A DNA stretch of 64,000 nt from Diadophis punctatus similis. Taxonomy: Eukaryota; Chordata; Lepidosauria; Squamata; Dipsadidae. Numbering within the stretch: position 1 is the first letter of the stretch; every line of letters begins with the position of its first letter. The translations under genes and the position numbers were made by a program. Below, piece by piece: positions 42,636 to 55,282 of this stretch. The stretch spans positions 143,308,508 through 143,372,507 of the forward strand of contig JALIGW010000003.1 in NCBI GenBank assembly GCA_023053685.1, written 5' to 3'. Under the pieces are notes generated by a model, which saw only the letters and a program-made list of their open reading frames with translations, had not been told where the DNA came from and made no database searches.

Positions 42636-44334
42636 CCAAAAGCTTGAGATTGCCTAATGAGACATGCTCCCGAGGAACTGTGTTTGAGGTTGTAAAATTT
42701 AAGTTTTGTCCTAAAAACAAAGAAACAAATGTTAATTTTTTAGCATGCGATTAATTATATTCCAGTAAGTAATATTGCTCAGGATTAAGATTAGCATTTG
42801 TATAACATAAAAATTATAATAAACACCCAACTCTAAGCATGACTAATTACATCAGTTAAGTAACATTGCTCAGAATATCAATGGTGATGTTGTTTAGCCA
42901 AGAATACAAAACTGAAACAATCTCTTTTACTTAGATAAAAGCAATTTTTCTTAATATATTAACCAGTGATGAGTTCATTAAACTTTATAGAATTTACTCC
43001 TCTATGCTTTTTGGAAAAGGGGATGCTCTAAAATTCAGAAAGTAGCCAACAGGACTTCCATAAGAACAAAGGAACGTACACAGGAATTTGTGGAAGAGAC
43101 AATATCACCCTGCAATTTCACAAGGGGTAATTTTTGAACATTTCAAACCTAATTTAATGAAAATATCACAGAAAAACGAAGGCTAGCAACCCTCTGCTGC
43201 TTTAGTTTCGCAAAATCATAGCTGGGTATCCGGATCTTAGAGAGGTTTAGTCTGAACCAAATCCTATTATGTATGTGCAGGCTGTGTTTATATGTGCGGC
43301 TATTGGCGGGGCCAAGCATCATTCTAACTGAATGTCTCATCAAGTCCCCCCCTTAGAAAAGCGGCAGTTGGCCTTGTGTACCTTGTTGTTTTCTTTTTTT
43401 TTCAGCTTGAGCAGAATGCACCTGCTCGTCCCTCTGGATAGTCCTTACCCGCTTCCTGTGAAGTAGTTGGATTTAGAAGCATTAGTTCTGCTTGCTTTGT
43501 GAGGCTGAACCAGTCGGCAAGCTTCTCATTCAACCCCTCCCGCCCTCCCCACTCTGTTGGTCAAGCTCAACTGGAACCATTCGGGACATCCATTGTTCGG
43601 TGTTTTGTATTTGTTTCTCTCCAGTCGGGCACATGTTTTCAAAGGCGACCCCCCAGCCAGCTTCTTCCCCCCCTCCTTTCACATGACTAAGCAATTATCT
43701 TCGTTCTAATCAAAGAGACAGATGAAAAGAGTTTATTAATAAAAGTTTCCCTTCAGGAAGATTGGAAATGAATGATTAGTAAAATACATCCAATTTTACT
43801 TAGAGACCCCCTTGATTGAGAGGCATCTGTGAAGGGCAGGGATGCCAGAAGAGTGGCAAGGAGTTGGGAATCTGGAAGCTATTTGTGATATGGATTAGAA
43901 GTCAAGCTGCACAGAGATACCGCCTCAAGTCACAAATGCTTGCTTTGCAGCAGGAGGAAATATGCTGCTTGTTTATTGTGCTACTTTCCTCCCTTTGCTT
44001 ATCTATTTTATTTCCTCTCCTTTCCAACCCAACCCCACTATTCATGTGCAATTATGACTACACAAATGTGTCAGCTGGTGGGGCTTGTTAGATATATGTA
44101 TGCATTCAGTGGGTAAGTATTTAGGAAGAAGAAAGAAGAGAGAAAAATCAGGGATATATGGGAACCACACTAAATGTATTCAGGAGCCTGGGCACCATAG
44201 GTAGTTGCCAACAGGACTGAGGCTGAGCCAACTATCAACAGGCCTCTTAATGAAAAGCTGTTTCATGGATGATGTTGCGCCTAGAAGTTGAAATAATAAT
44301 GAGAGGCTTGAGTATGTGTCAAGTCTGCTACATC
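42636..44334. other. No gene or clear repeat seen
   Basis: Unique-looking sequence. The part 43380-43680 is less AT-rich than its surroundings; its short frames show no domain. Confidence 0.55.
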
Positions 44335-44342
44335 TGTGTAAC

Positions 44343-44611
44343 CAGAGATGGGTTCCTGCCGGAGCTGCCCAATGCGCAGCTCCAGTAGGGAGTGGCCGAT
44401 TGCGCAATTTGTGTGCGACCGCTCTGGAGCCCTCTCTGCCGGTCCATTTTTCCCAGTGATTTTGGGTCAATTTTGCTTCTGCGCATGCACGTCCCCTCGC
44501 GAGATTTCAGTGCAATTTTGGTTTTGCGCATGCGCAGAAGCAAAATCACGCCCAAAGCATGGAGATGCACGCGCAGCGCACCGGCACCAGTAACAGAGCA
44601 ACCCACCACTG
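44343..44611 (+). mobile_element. hAT-type MITE, CAGGGGTGGG family
   Basis: Starts CAGAGATGGGTTCCTGCC and ends AGCAACCCACCACTG. The duplication TGTGTAAC (44335-44342) / TGTGTAAT (44612-44619) has one difference. Sister of the truncated copy at 35607. Confidence 0.88.
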
Positions 44612-44631
44612 TGTGTAATTATGGCCCACAT

Positions 44632-44728
44632 GAGGAGGAGGAGGAGGAGGAGGAGGAGAAGAAGAAGGAGGAGGAGGAGGAGAAGAAGAAGGAGAAGAAG
44701 AAGAAAAAAGAAGAAAGAAGAAGAAGAA
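44632..44728 (+). repeat. (GAG/GAA)n polypurine tract
   Basis: Irregular GAG and GAA triplets for about 95 bp, purine only. Confidence 0.95.
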
Positions 44729-45163
44729 ACTATTTATCATTACAAAGCTTCATAGTCACTTTGTGGGAATTCTAACCAGTGGCTCACTGTGTTTCTTTAA
44801 CCTCTTCCTTAACTATGATCTCTTTCAGAGTCTTTTTCAAAGCCTTGCTTTCATAAAGGAGTTAAAACACCAGTTTTTTCGAATAAGTTATATCTGGCCA
44901 TTACTGCAAATTTGCCATCTTCTTTTTGGTAAAATGAAATACAATGTGTATTCCTCTCTAGGTTCTAAACTGCAAGACCATTTCTGAAGCCTGTATGATA
45001 AGAGAACCTAAATGCAGAAAACATGGATCAATTTGCATATAATGGAAACAATGTATAATAACTATCTTCTCTGAATTTGTTAAATGAGTACGTTTGTCAA
45101 TAAACATGTTTGAATTTTTTGTGTCAATATTTTGTATATGTAGCTTGACAAATAAAATAACAA
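44729..45163. other. No gene or clear repeat seen
   Basis: AT-rich unique-looking sequence up to the next hAT target duplication. Confidence 0.55.
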
Positions 45164-45171
45164 ATCTAGAT

Positions 45172-45593
45172 CGATGATGATGAACCTTTTTGGCACCGAG
45201 TGCTGAAAAGGTCGCGTGGAAACATTGCGTGTATGTGCACACGCTGGGGCCGCGCTCTGGAAAAGCCGAACTTCAGGCTTCTGGTGCACATGTGCACCTG
45301 ACAATCAGCTGGCCGGCATGCATGCGCACACCAGTTTTCGGCATTTCCGTGCACACGAAGGGATCACGCTCTGGAACTTCCGGGTTCTGGCACGCAAACG
45401 CACCCGACAATCAGCTGGCCGGCACGCATGCGTGCACCGGTTTTTGGCACTGCCGCGTGCGTGAAGGACAGCTGATCATCGCCCTCGCATGCGCACCAGA
45501 AACCCAGAAGACAAACAGGCAAGGCTGCATGTGTCGGGAGACATGGCTTGGCATGCCACTTTGGGCACGCGTGCCATAGGTTCGCCATCACGG
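45172..45593 (+). mobile_element. hAT-type element, CAGTGATGGCGAACC family
   Basis: Starts CGATGATGATGAACC and ends GGTTCGCCATCACGG. The duplication ATCTAGAT is at 45164-45171 and 45594-45601. GC-rich interior with two partly repeated segments (cgaacttcaggcttctgg-like and acaatcagctggccggca, twice). No transposase. Confidence 0.92.
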
Positions 45594-45601
45594 ATCTAGA
45601 T

Positions 45602-46999
45602 TGTAATGGCTGCTGTTTCATAACAAAACAATCTATCTATCTATCTCTTTAGCTCTGCCTCTCTCTCACACACTCAACAAACTGCTGAGCTTAAAATGCA
45701 GATTAAATTGGAATGTTATATGAACACATTCACATTCAAAATGATAGCAAAAAGAAATCTATTTTGGCTAATTTAGCAGGTGCATTAGAACAATTTTACT
45801 GTGGAATATTAAGATTAAAATGCAGTCTGAAATAGCTTGCATTTCTTATGTTATGTGACTGGATGTCATATAATAGGGAGATCAGTGTGAATTAAGTATA
45901 CAGTTTTAACATTCAGAATTACCATCATGGAAAGGAAAAAAGCAGAGAGCTATAAACAGTTACAGTTATAAACACATGCGAGAAAAGAGAGAACGAGGGG
46001 GAGAGAGAGAAACAACTGAACCTGGCAGGTGCAACCGGGCTTTTCTATTGTATAAGCAATACTTTGCCTGTAGTATTAAAAAGAGGCTTATAATTTACAA
46101 AGAAAGCAAATCAATAAATAAACTGTCCCTAATCAGCCAAAGAGCTGGCAGAATGACATTCCATTATCCTGTCAGACATATTGCAATCAAAGGCAGGGAA
46201 TCTCAAAAGGCAAGACTACATTTTACAAAGCTCTTCCTTTTTCACGGTGCCCCACGCATCTTTTCTAGCAAGGTTTGCTTGAAAGTGGGTAGCAGTCCAC
46301 CCACATTCAGTTCCAAATACCTGGGTGCGGTTTTGGCAGGGCATTTTATTTCATAATGCCATGCAAACTTCTTCTGTTGGACGAAAAGCACCCTCCCCTC
46401 CCTCCCACCCACCCCCCCTCCCTCCCCCAGGCAGTGACGGCAGTGTGTCACTTGGGCATGGTGACAGCTGATTCTCAGCAGACAGGGCTGTCAGAAGATC
46501 ACAGACTTCCACATGTACGAGTGAAATTAACTTCTGTTAGTCTGACATTTTCTACAATCAATACTCACAGGGTCCTTGTCTCTAGGATCAAAATTCATAA
46601 ATCAAAAGCAGAGAGCATGAAATAAGGTATTTGATAAATCCATTAACTGAAGTGGAAGTACACTTCTGCCAAGCTGTTTAGAGTATACAAGAAAGACTCA
46701 CGAGGATGGTAGAAGCTATGAAGGAAAGATATGCCTCCCAGTATGTCGAGCAAAGGGTTGGGTGGTAACATGTGTGCTTTTAAAAAAGATTTTTTTTAAA
46801 AAAAAAATGCCTATCTGGATTAACATGATATTCATGCTGCAACTGGGCTCACATCCCAGATGGATAGGTGTGGATTGCATTCTCACTGATAACCTTGAAA
46901 AACATAGCAAAAAGTATCAGTTTTAAGAGCTGACATTAAATTTTGAATGCATATGGGTGCCCCAATAAATCTTGGCTTATCTCACCATTGCTCGCCTCC
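45602..46999. other. No gene seen; short CTAT run at 45630-45650
   Basis: Unique-looking sequence with a C-rich run at 46390-46431. A 126-codon frame at 45976-46356 has no recognisable domain. Confidence 0.5.
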
Positions 47000-47743
47000 A
47001 TCCTTCCACGTGTTTAGGACTACATTACCTATTCAACGTCTTCAACCAACATGGCCAGGAGTCAAAGGGGATGAAAATGGTAGGCCACGACATTCAGAAA
47101 ATTTGGAGGTAAGATTGGTTAACCAGGCAAAAGCCAGAACAAAGGCGTTTGACAAAGCAAGAGTTTCAACGGCTTGAATTAGTCTATGAGGCAAGGTAAT
47201 AGGTCAAGGCACAAAGCAGGGGTCCAAAGTTGAACACGAGTTTGAAGGCAAAACACGAGAAGCAGCAATCATGGAGTAAGAAATCCACACACGTTGTTCC
47301 AGCAACACCCATTTATTTGGGCAGGACTAAATAGGCAAAGCTGGTATGTCCCCTTACGATGGGCAAGACTTCCTGCTTGCAAATAACTTGGCCGACAGGC
47401 ATTGTGCCTGTTGCCTCTCCGCCCTGTGTATGGTTGGATCTGGGGGAGGTGTGGACTCCACCTCTTCATCCTCGCTGACTGCAGGCAGCTGCTTCTGTTT
47501 TTAACCTGGAGCCTCCAGGCTAACCTGCTGCAGCTGTGGCTCCTTCAGTTTGGCCTCAGCCTGCTACCTGTCCTGTCATTCTGGCTGTGGCTGCTCCATC
47601 AAGTTGGAGCCCTCTGCTCCCTGGTCCATGTCTCCCACACACTCCCATGTACTTGCTTCCCGAGCAGTGCCAGGACTGGTTCATCCATCTCCTCTTCCTC
47701 CAAACTCACATCTGGAGAGGAGGCCGGCGGCCCATCCATGACA
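47000..47743 (-). mobile_element. LTR-like block, minus strand, borders approximate
   Basis: On the minus strand it starts TGTCATGGATGGGCC, is GC-rich in the first half (U3-like), has TATTTAG and AATAAATGG (near 47308) and then a U5-like stretch. There are no matching LTR partner and no gag or pol in the window, so a solo LTR is the best guess. The 3' border and target duplication were not found. The 121-codon plus frame over it is GC-driven. Confidence 0.4.
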
Positions 47744-48518
47744 GTATCTGACATCACAAAGTTATAATGCATACTCACTTTTTTATCGTTATAGTTGCTA
47801 CCACCACTTCCCCACTATATAGATTACAAAAAAATTAAGTGATCCCAAATGGAATACAGTGAAACCTACAATCAACTGCTCTTAATTTCTCAAAAATAAA
47901 CAGAATATATACCTTGTGATTTCTGACACAATTAAAGAGAGACAAATATAAGCCTGACTATGTGCTGTTGTTTCAATACAGATCTTTCCCCAACAACTGC
48001 TTGCAATAAAATGACATTATTAATAGCCAGGTACTTCCCTGGAGATATGATAGTTATATTAAGTCTGCTTTATTTTATATATTCAGTCACTATGCATCAG
48101 CTCATACAAATGGTTTGATTTTGCCTTCCTCTAATTACAAGAGGAGCCAATAATTAGAACAGTTTTTTTCTATATAGATCCTCTGTCTTCTAATATGTCA
48201 ATAGTTGTGGTTTTCCTAGAGAGTTTAAATATACTGCAGTGGGTGCCCTTGAAAATGATTTTGTTGTTATTCAGATTCAATAAAGTTTTCACTCTCTCAC
48301 TGCTACGGTAGCTTTCTGGTATATTTTTATAGTAATTTTAGTACTATAATTTGTACTATTTTAGTAATAAAATAATACTTCTACTAAACTACTATTGAAA
48401 AATAAAAGCTAATACAAGTTAAAAAAAAGAATAAAAAGAAAATGCAGAAAAGAAAAAATAGAAAAGAAAGAAAAAAATAAGAATATATTAAACAGAAAAG
48501 AAATATATAAAGAAATGA
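47744..48518. other. No gene or clear repeat seen
   Basis: AT-rich, with an A-rich stretch at 48415-48515. Confidence 0.55.
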
Positions 48519-48526
48519 CTTTCCAC

Positions 48527-48913
48527 CAGGGGTGACATTCAAATTTTTCCCCTACCAGTTCTGTGGGTGTGGCTTGGGGGTGTGGATTGGTGGGGGGTCA
48601 TGTGACTGAGTGGGCGTGGTCAACTTGACATCATTCACGGCAAGGTGGGGTGGCACCACCCCACCAAGCCACGCCCACAGAACCGACAGAAAAGTTCAGC
48701 CAAGTCTTCTAGCGTTCAACCTGGCTGCTTCTCGCCTCCTTCTCATGTTTGCTCTGTGTGTATGAGCCCAAGAAGGAGGAGAGAAGGAGTGAGTGGGAGA
48801 GGCGGAGAGGGATGGGGGCAGTCAGTGGTGCGATTTACCGGTTCTCTGAACTGCACATAATCGCCGCCACTGGTTCTATAGAACCTGTCCGAACCTGCTG
48901 AATTTCACCCCTG
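48527..48913. mobile_element. hAT-type MITE, CAGGGGTGGG family
   Basis: Starts CAGGGGTGACATTC and ends GAATTTCACCCCTG. The duplication CTTTCCAC is at 48519-48526 and 48914-48921. Related to 42324-42627. Confidence 0.92.
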
Positions 48914-48921
48914 CTTTCCAC

Positions 48922-49756
48922 TTCAGCACAAATATAAGCAATTTTAGTAACTTATTACCTTCTCATAAAATGCAACAAATTACCTCCTCTTGCCATATCC
49001 CACCGCTTATCTATAAACAAATCCTCTTAAAAACTCATCATTTCAGCCCTAATCAGCAAAAGCCTATTAGGAGTTACCAGAGATAAAAAACATACCTATT
49101 CCAAACTTGATCAAATAAACCAACTTACTTTTACTTTTAACAAATTTGATCTTTAACCATTTCAAATAAGTACTTGGTTTCTTTTCAATTTTTTCTTTGT
49201 CCTTTCTCACAAAATTCTTCAAGGCTTTTTAAAATCCAATATAGGAAAGTTATCGAGGTCACTCTTTTGCTTTGTTACTTGCACATCTCTTTTAATTATT
49301 AAGGCATTCATCTTTTTCATTTGTATATCCAATGTAGCATCTTTTTCACATCATTCTTGTAGCCTGCCATTTTTAAAAAGTTTTAGATTTGCCTAGCAGA
49401 ACTTTTCCTTTTTTATAATACCTTTCAAGCACAGTCTATCTATAAGGGCAGACACTCTTAAAATTACCTTCTGTGTCCATTTTTCAAAAACATCATCCAC
49501 TAATAAAATATTTTGCTTCATTCTGTGCTAGTAAATCAAATTTAAGTACGCTTCTTCTTTAATTGTAAACTTAAGTTTCTTCTGGTTCCTTCTAGTGTCC
49601 AACCTTCAAAGTCCTATCTTATCACTTTTTTAAAATTGAAAACAAAAGCATTTTCCCACCAGAAGGATTCTTATAATTAATCTCAAAATCTTATTTCAAA
49701 TCTAATTGGATCCTTAGCCTGTTTATAACCTTCCAAAACCAATTTTCTAATCACTT
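48922..49756. other. No gene or clear repeat seen
   Basis: AT-rich, somewhat pyrimidine-biased; no motif recognised. It may be the decayed body of an old LINE, but nothing specific supports that. Confidence 0.5.
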
Positions 49757-49834
49757 ATAGAATAGAATAGAATAGAATAGAATAGAATAGAATAGAATAG
49801 AATAGAATAGAATAGAATAGAATAGAATAGAATT
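49757..49834 (+). repeat. (AATAG)n microsatellite
   Basis: About 15 units; the inverse of the ATTCT array at 507, again at a CR1 3' end. Confidence 0.96.
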
Positions 49835-50280
49835 TTTTATTGGCAAAGTGTGATTGGACACACAAGGAATTTGTCTTAGTGCATATGCTCTCAGTGTACA
49901 TAAAAGAAAAGATACGTTCGTCAAGAATCATAAGGTATAACACTTAATGATAGTCCGGGTACAAATAAGCAATCAAATCATATTAGGAACCAGTCAATAT
50001 AAATCTTAAGGATACAAGCAACAAAGTTACAGTCATACAGTCATTAGTGAGAGGAGATGAGTGATGGGAGCGATGAGAAGATTAATAGTAGTGCAGACCT
50101 AGTAAATTGTTTGACAGTGTTGAGGGAATTATTTGTTTAGCAGAGTGATGGCATTCAGGAAAAAACTGTTCTTGTGTCTAGTTGTTCTGGTGTGCAGTGC
50201 TCTATAGCGTCATTTTGAGGGTAGGTGTTGAAACAGTTTGTGTCCAGGATGTGAGGGGGTCTGTAAATTTTTTGGCTGGT
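49835..50280 (-). mobile_element. CR1-type LINE 3' end, 5'-truncated
   Basis: Reverse complement of the block at 153-506, extending further upstream (to about 50280, with gtgtccaggatgtgaggggg). It begins TTTTTTATTGGCAAAGTGTG at the array. No reading frame. Confidence 0.75.
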
Positions 50281-50289
50281 TATTACAAA

Positions 50290-50580
50290 TATTAAGTCCT
50301 TCTAAACATTCTTATTGTGAACTTCATTGAAGCCAGTTTTCTTAGGATGTGGTATATTGAATAGTCAACATATTATACATTGTCTTCTACAATATAGCTC
50401 CTTCATCATTCATTTTTTCTGAGTTGATAGAGGAAGTTCTAAGCATGATTTGGCATCATTTGAATATTAAAATTTGGCCCAAAGCCACATTTAAATTTTT
50501 GAACTTTCATCTTCACTTGACAGAACAAAGAAAGTGTGAGAATGGTTGCAAAAGATAAGATAGTATTTAAAGTATTTAAT
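50290..50580 (+). repeat. Diverged repeated block, copy 1
   Basis: About 290 bp matches 53275-53570 in the same orientation. Shared stretches include attcttattgtg, acttcatt.aag.cag, gtagtcaa.atattata, tgatagaggaa, atttgaatattaaaatt and gtgtgagaatggttgcaa. Identity looks like 75-80 %, by eye. It is either a tandem segmental duplication or an unnamed interspersed repeat. Confidence 0.75.
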
Positions 50581-50613
50581 TTTTTTTTAAACTGAGGATT
50601 GAAGGAAACTCAC

Positions 50614-50677
50614 CTGGTGTTATAAAACATGTCAATCAAAAGGTTCCTCATGTCTGAAAGCAGTGAACAAGCAATTT
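50614..50677 (-). CDS. Candidate 64-nt exon of an unknown gene
   Basis: On the minus strand, a strong acceptor (ccttctttttaaccactttcag) precedes 64 nt that have one fully open frame (ending ...SDMRNLLIDMFYNT). A perfect donor, CAG|GTGAGTTTCC, follows. The other two frames contain stops. I do not recognise the protein. No partner exon was found, so chance is quite possible; it is written down because both splice sites are good and no repeat explains it. Confidence 0.25.
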
Positions 50678-50934
50678 CTGAAAGTGGTTAAAAAGAAGGA
50701 ATGCAAAGATATTGTCCTTCAATGGCTCTGACTGTAGGTTGAGCAAGGTGACTATTCCCTTGTCTCTCAGACCTCTAAACTCCCTGGAGACTGCTGTGCT
50801 TGTGGTTTCATCATGGTGAGCAAATGTCGGGTGTAGTTCTGGGTGATCTCAAATCTTCTCTTTGTCCAGAAAGAATTACAAAGACCCATCATTAGATGTC
50901 CCAGTTGCCATCTCTAGAGGTCCCAGTTGCCATC

Positions 50935-51215
50935 ATTACACAATGATCGATACTTAAGCAGAGACATGATCATGACTTCTGATTTCCTGAAGACCTTCCT
51001 ATTAACTTTGCTTATGGGAAGCCAGTGAGAAATATTGGAATCATGATCATGTGACCAGAGCTCACTACGATGTCATAAACATGAGTCAGTTGCCAAATAC
51101 CTGATTACAATCATGTGACCATGGTGACACTGTGACCGCTGGAACACCGAAGACCTGTTACCATTGTAACTTTGAATGGTTACTGAATAAATGGTCATAA
51201 CCTGAAGATTATCAG
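50935..51215. mobile_element. Relic of the CAGGTAGTCCTCG MITE family
   Basis: Shares gatcatgtgacca, atgagtcagttgccaa.., acaatcatgtgaccatgg and ttgtaactttgaat with 60640-60760. Much older than the copy at 12171. Confidence 0.6.
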
Positions 51216-51232
51216 TAGACATGTTACATTAT

Positions 51233-51300
51233 TTATTTATTTATTTATTTAAATGGATTTCTATGCCGCCCAACTCCCAGGGGACTCTGGGCGCTCACAA
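51233..51300 (-). mobile_element. LINE/SINE 3' tail fragment
   Basis: ATTT units, then aaatggatttctatgccgcc and caactcccaggggactctgg, the inverse of 16990-17040. Confidence 0.6.
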
Positions 51301-51707
51301 CATATTATGTCAGAAACCCTGTGTGCAGAATTTTACATGACTTCCAACCTCTCTTAGAAGAAGACAAAAATTATCTGCTTTTACACTACATACATTATAT
51401 CCTATCTGGTGTTTTCAATTGTATTAACCCTCAGGTAGTAAGTACTACATGACCAGTTTGGTCCTACTTGGGACTCCTTAGCCATAGATAGCCAGTAGCC
51501 ATATGTTTTTTTCTCAAAGACCTTAAGGGAACATAGACTGTATATACCATTCTTAGAGATTCTATATATTCCTTGCCCCAAATCTAATATACTATATATA
51601 GTCATCAAAATGGAATGGGCCATGACTTCCATTTATGGAACAGGGTTTGAATCCCATAGAATAACATCTTGCTAGCCATGATAAGTCCCAGATAGGATGA
51701 AAACAGT
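51301..51707. other. No gene or clear repeat seen
   Basis: Unique-looking AT-rich sequence before a hAT copy. Confidence 0.55.
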
Positions 51708-51715
51708 CACATAAT

Positions 51716-52084
51716 CAGGGGTGGGTTCCTCCCGGTTTGGACCAGATCGCTCGAACCGTTAGTGACCCGCTGGGGATGTAATTTTGGTGTCCCGGATCCG
51801 GTTCTGTCTGTGCTGGTCCGTGCTCACCGCCATTTTTTTTAAAAAAATTCGGCCGATTTTTCTGACTTTGGAAGGCTTCACAGCATTCTGTGCTTTGAAA
51901 AAAGCCCTCCCTCCCGCCCTTGGGTTAATACTGACCTTTATTTCTTCACCCGAAGCACAGCTGATGAGCTCCTCAGCTGTGTTTTGGGCTAAATCCACCT
52001 TCTGAGCATGCACGGAAGTGAAATCGCGCGAGGAGAAACATCGCAACCCGAACCAGTGGCGAAGGTAAGTGAAACCCACACCTG
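51716..52084 (+). mobile_element. hAT-type MITE, CAGGGGTGGG family
   Basis: Starts CAGGGGTGGGTTCCTCCCGG and ends GTAAGTGAAACCCACACCTG. The duplication CACATAAT is at 51708-51715 and 52085-52092. It is the inverse of 15926-16308 over nearly its full length, with few differences. Confidence 0.93.
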
Positions 52085-52092
52085 CACATAAT

Positions 52093-53274
52093 GCCTGCCT
52101 TCTACCAAGCTTATGTGCTAAATTTAGAATTTCTTTGTGACAAACCAGTAGATAGAATACTATATAGTACAATGCAGTTTCTAAATGTCAGACCTAGATA
52201 TGCTTAATACATTTTCCCATTATGGATGATTGAGAAATTTGTTTCGTTTATCTTTGACTCACTTTTTTTTAAATAAGGTGGACAAAAATGATCTTTTGGT
52301 GAGAATTTTTAAGAAAAAAAAGGCAGTATGAAAGAAAATACAAGCAATGATACATCTGCCTTTAATTTTGATTTTAAAAAAAATTATCTGAAGTTGGAAT
52401 TCCATACATTAGGAGGTTCTGAAATCATTCTATCCTCATATGTGAGGCTCCTTCTGTCGCTAACCAAATGATTCCATTGTGCAAAGAGGAAACCATGCAA
52501 TATCAACTATATTAGTTTGGCTCCCATGGGAAAAAACTTAAGGGACTTGAACAAATTAAAAGGCAATATTCCACCGTAATGAAATATATTAGTATTAATT
52601 TAATAACAGAGATATGTGCAAACATAAAAACAACACAATCAATTAGGAAAATATACAGTGTGGCTCATATTCTATTAGGGATCTCAAGATTGCTCATGGA
52701 AGAGAGGTTTTCAATCCCCATGTTCCTCATTCAACTTCTTGCAACTCTTGAAGTGCTTCCTCAGAAGAGCTCAACTGAATCATTTGCTTAAATGCAAGAA
52801 GGCATGCAATCAGGGCCAGATTGGGGGCCACAAAAGCTGACCCCATCACTTATCATCCCGTTTCTCCATGTCCATCTGGAAGTTGTTGTAAAGATCCACA
52901 TGTGCCTTCATCTTATCAGAAATACACTTATCTGTGCAATCGATGAACCTGTTTTCATAGGGTTGTGGATTGTGAGGAATCAAAGGAGAATATCTGTAGT
53001 TCAAGCTTGAATTGGGGAATTTTTGGTGTTCTTTGAGCTTGACTATTTGTTTGCAGAGATTTCATTGCCCAAGTAGCACATCATCAGTGTGAGTACACAA
53101 GCACTATGAGGAATCCTTTTCTTCTCATCCCATTAATAAATTAAGAAGAAGGCATGGACAATAGGATTCTATCAAATGTTCAGTCAAGAATGTGCCCCAG
53201 AGGGACCTCTGAACCAGGACAAAATCTATTCCATCCATGAAAAGAAATCTATATATATTTTAAAGGCTTTTGAA
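52093..53274. other. Unassigned; possible repeat at 53005-53110
   Basis: Mostly unique-looking. The stretch with ttgtttgcagagatttcatt and gcccaagtagcacatcatca looks like a recurrent squamate sequence, but I cannot name it. Confidence 0.45.
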
Positions 53275-53570
53275 CATTAAATAGGGAAAAATTCTTATTG
53301 TGGACTTCATTAAAGTCAGGGTTTTTTAGGTTGTAGTATGTTGAATATCGGTAGTCAATATATTATACCATGTCCTTTGCAATATAATTTCTTCATAACT
53401 CATTTTTCCTCACATGATAGAGGAATTCCCAAGCTTGCATCATTTAAATATTAAAATTTTGTGCAAAGCAATATTTACATTTTTGAATTTTAATCATTAT
53501 TTCAGAGGAAGACAAATAAGGTGTGAGAATGGTTGCAAGGGAGAAGACATTTTTTCAAAGTATTTAAAGA
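53275..53570 (+). repeat. Diverged repeated block, copy 2
   Basis: Same block as 50290-50580, in the same orientation about 3 kb downstream. Flanks differ on both sides. Confidence 0.75.
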
Positions 53571-53659
53571 GCACTTCCTTTTGTGTAATTTATTTCCCAC
53601 TCATGGAACCACTGAATATGCCCACAGTGAAGACAAAATGCCATGTAGTTTGTTAACAT

Positions 53660-53660
<1 letters not shown>

Positions 53661-53735
<75 letters not shown>

Positions 53736-53762
53736 GGTGATGGTGGTGGTGGTGGTGATGAA
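53661..53762 (+). repeat. (GAT)n then (GGT)n microsatellite
   Basis: About 20 GAT units pass into GGT units with single GAT interruptions. Confidence 0.97.
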
Positions 53763-55235
53763 AATGCATCTGCCCCTCAACTTGGAATTCAACTTGGAAT
53801 TCAACTGGGCAATTCTTTACCAGAATCTTGAGCAATCTCCTCTTCAATGATGATATAATTAGGATTAGAGTAATAATTTGAGGTCATTCTAGATGTATCC
53901 CTTCTTACATATTTATTAACTCATAATGAATTTTTTAAAAGTAATATTTTGAGTTCCCACAAACTAACCATCATCATCTTCACCACCACCACATTACATC
54001 AGTATATAAACAGTTCTTTAGTCCATGACATCAGCATAAAACCAATGACCCAATTAAGTGTGGTGATGTATGAACAAATTTAACTCCAACAGAGAATAAT
54101 AAGGAAATGCAAAGTGGACTGATTACTGTACACAAATAACTGGGTTAATAAACAAGCCAGTTAATAATGATATATTCAAAGAGTGTGAATCCTGCACACA
54201 ATGACAGATGATTTTGTGGAACCATGTTCCAAGAAAGTATGTTCAGTGTACATCATATGAAGATTCCTATTAATAGAGAAGTTCTATAAGAATATGAATG
54301 GAGTAATTATTTTTAATGAAATTCAATTATATTCCAATAACATACTTGACATTTACTGTAAATAGTCTCATTTTCTTCTTCTCCAATGGGCTCAATATCT
54401 TGTTCACAAGCAATTTAAGAAGTTATTTGGCACCAGATTCTAATATGCTATTTTGAAGAACATGGTAGATGAATTACAATCACAATTAATGACATGTCAA
54501 TATCTTTCTAAGAAAAATATTGATATCCAATTGGTAATCAAGCATTTACTAGATGGCATACCCATATTTCAGTGACTTTCATCCATCACCCTGGGCATTC
54601 AAATCTAGGAAAGTTTGGAAGATGAATCTCAAAGTGATCCAAAAAGCAAAAACAAAAAGGACACCAGATCTGTATTGAACTTATATTCATCACATACTGT
54701 ATAAACATACACATATCACCTAAGTTTGTAGTTTTAAATTATGGATTTAAACTACACTATGGATGGGAAATTTAATGGCATCAATCATTTTGAGTATCAA
54801 ACCAGGAACAAAATATTACTCTAGACTTGTAAAAAGAGAGCTTATGTGCATGTCTCAATCATATTACCTCTGTTTGCATGACATGATGAAGCTATCCCTT
54901 CTCCCCAAAACACCCTGGTTAACAAGACTATCCATATGCAACCAAATTAATACTAAATTGCCTACTAAGCATTCTGGTTTACTATGTCATCTAAACCTGA
55001 AATTGTTGTTTGGACAGACAGACAGACATAGAACCAGCACTGTATCACTAGACAACCCCACTTGTATAGCTAGGAAAGAATTGATTATCATGCTTCACTT
55101 TTTTTAAATAACCAGAACAAAACACATGCCTCTCCACCTTTATAAAATAAATACATGCAAACTCCCTATATTTGTAAATAGTTTAGCATGTTGGGGGGGG
55201 GGGAATCCAATGCTGCTGCTTCTTATCCTTTTTAC
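53763..55235. other. No gene or clear repeat seen
   Basis: AT-rich unique-looking sequence. The 114-codon frame at 54763-55107 shows no domain. Confidence 0.55.
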
Positions 55236-55248
55236 ACACACACTCATA

Positions 55249-55282
<34 letters not shown>

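Noticed and set aside
45976..46356. 126-codon frame as a possible gene
   Set aside because: No domain, no splice or promoter context, and the composition equals that of the surroundings.
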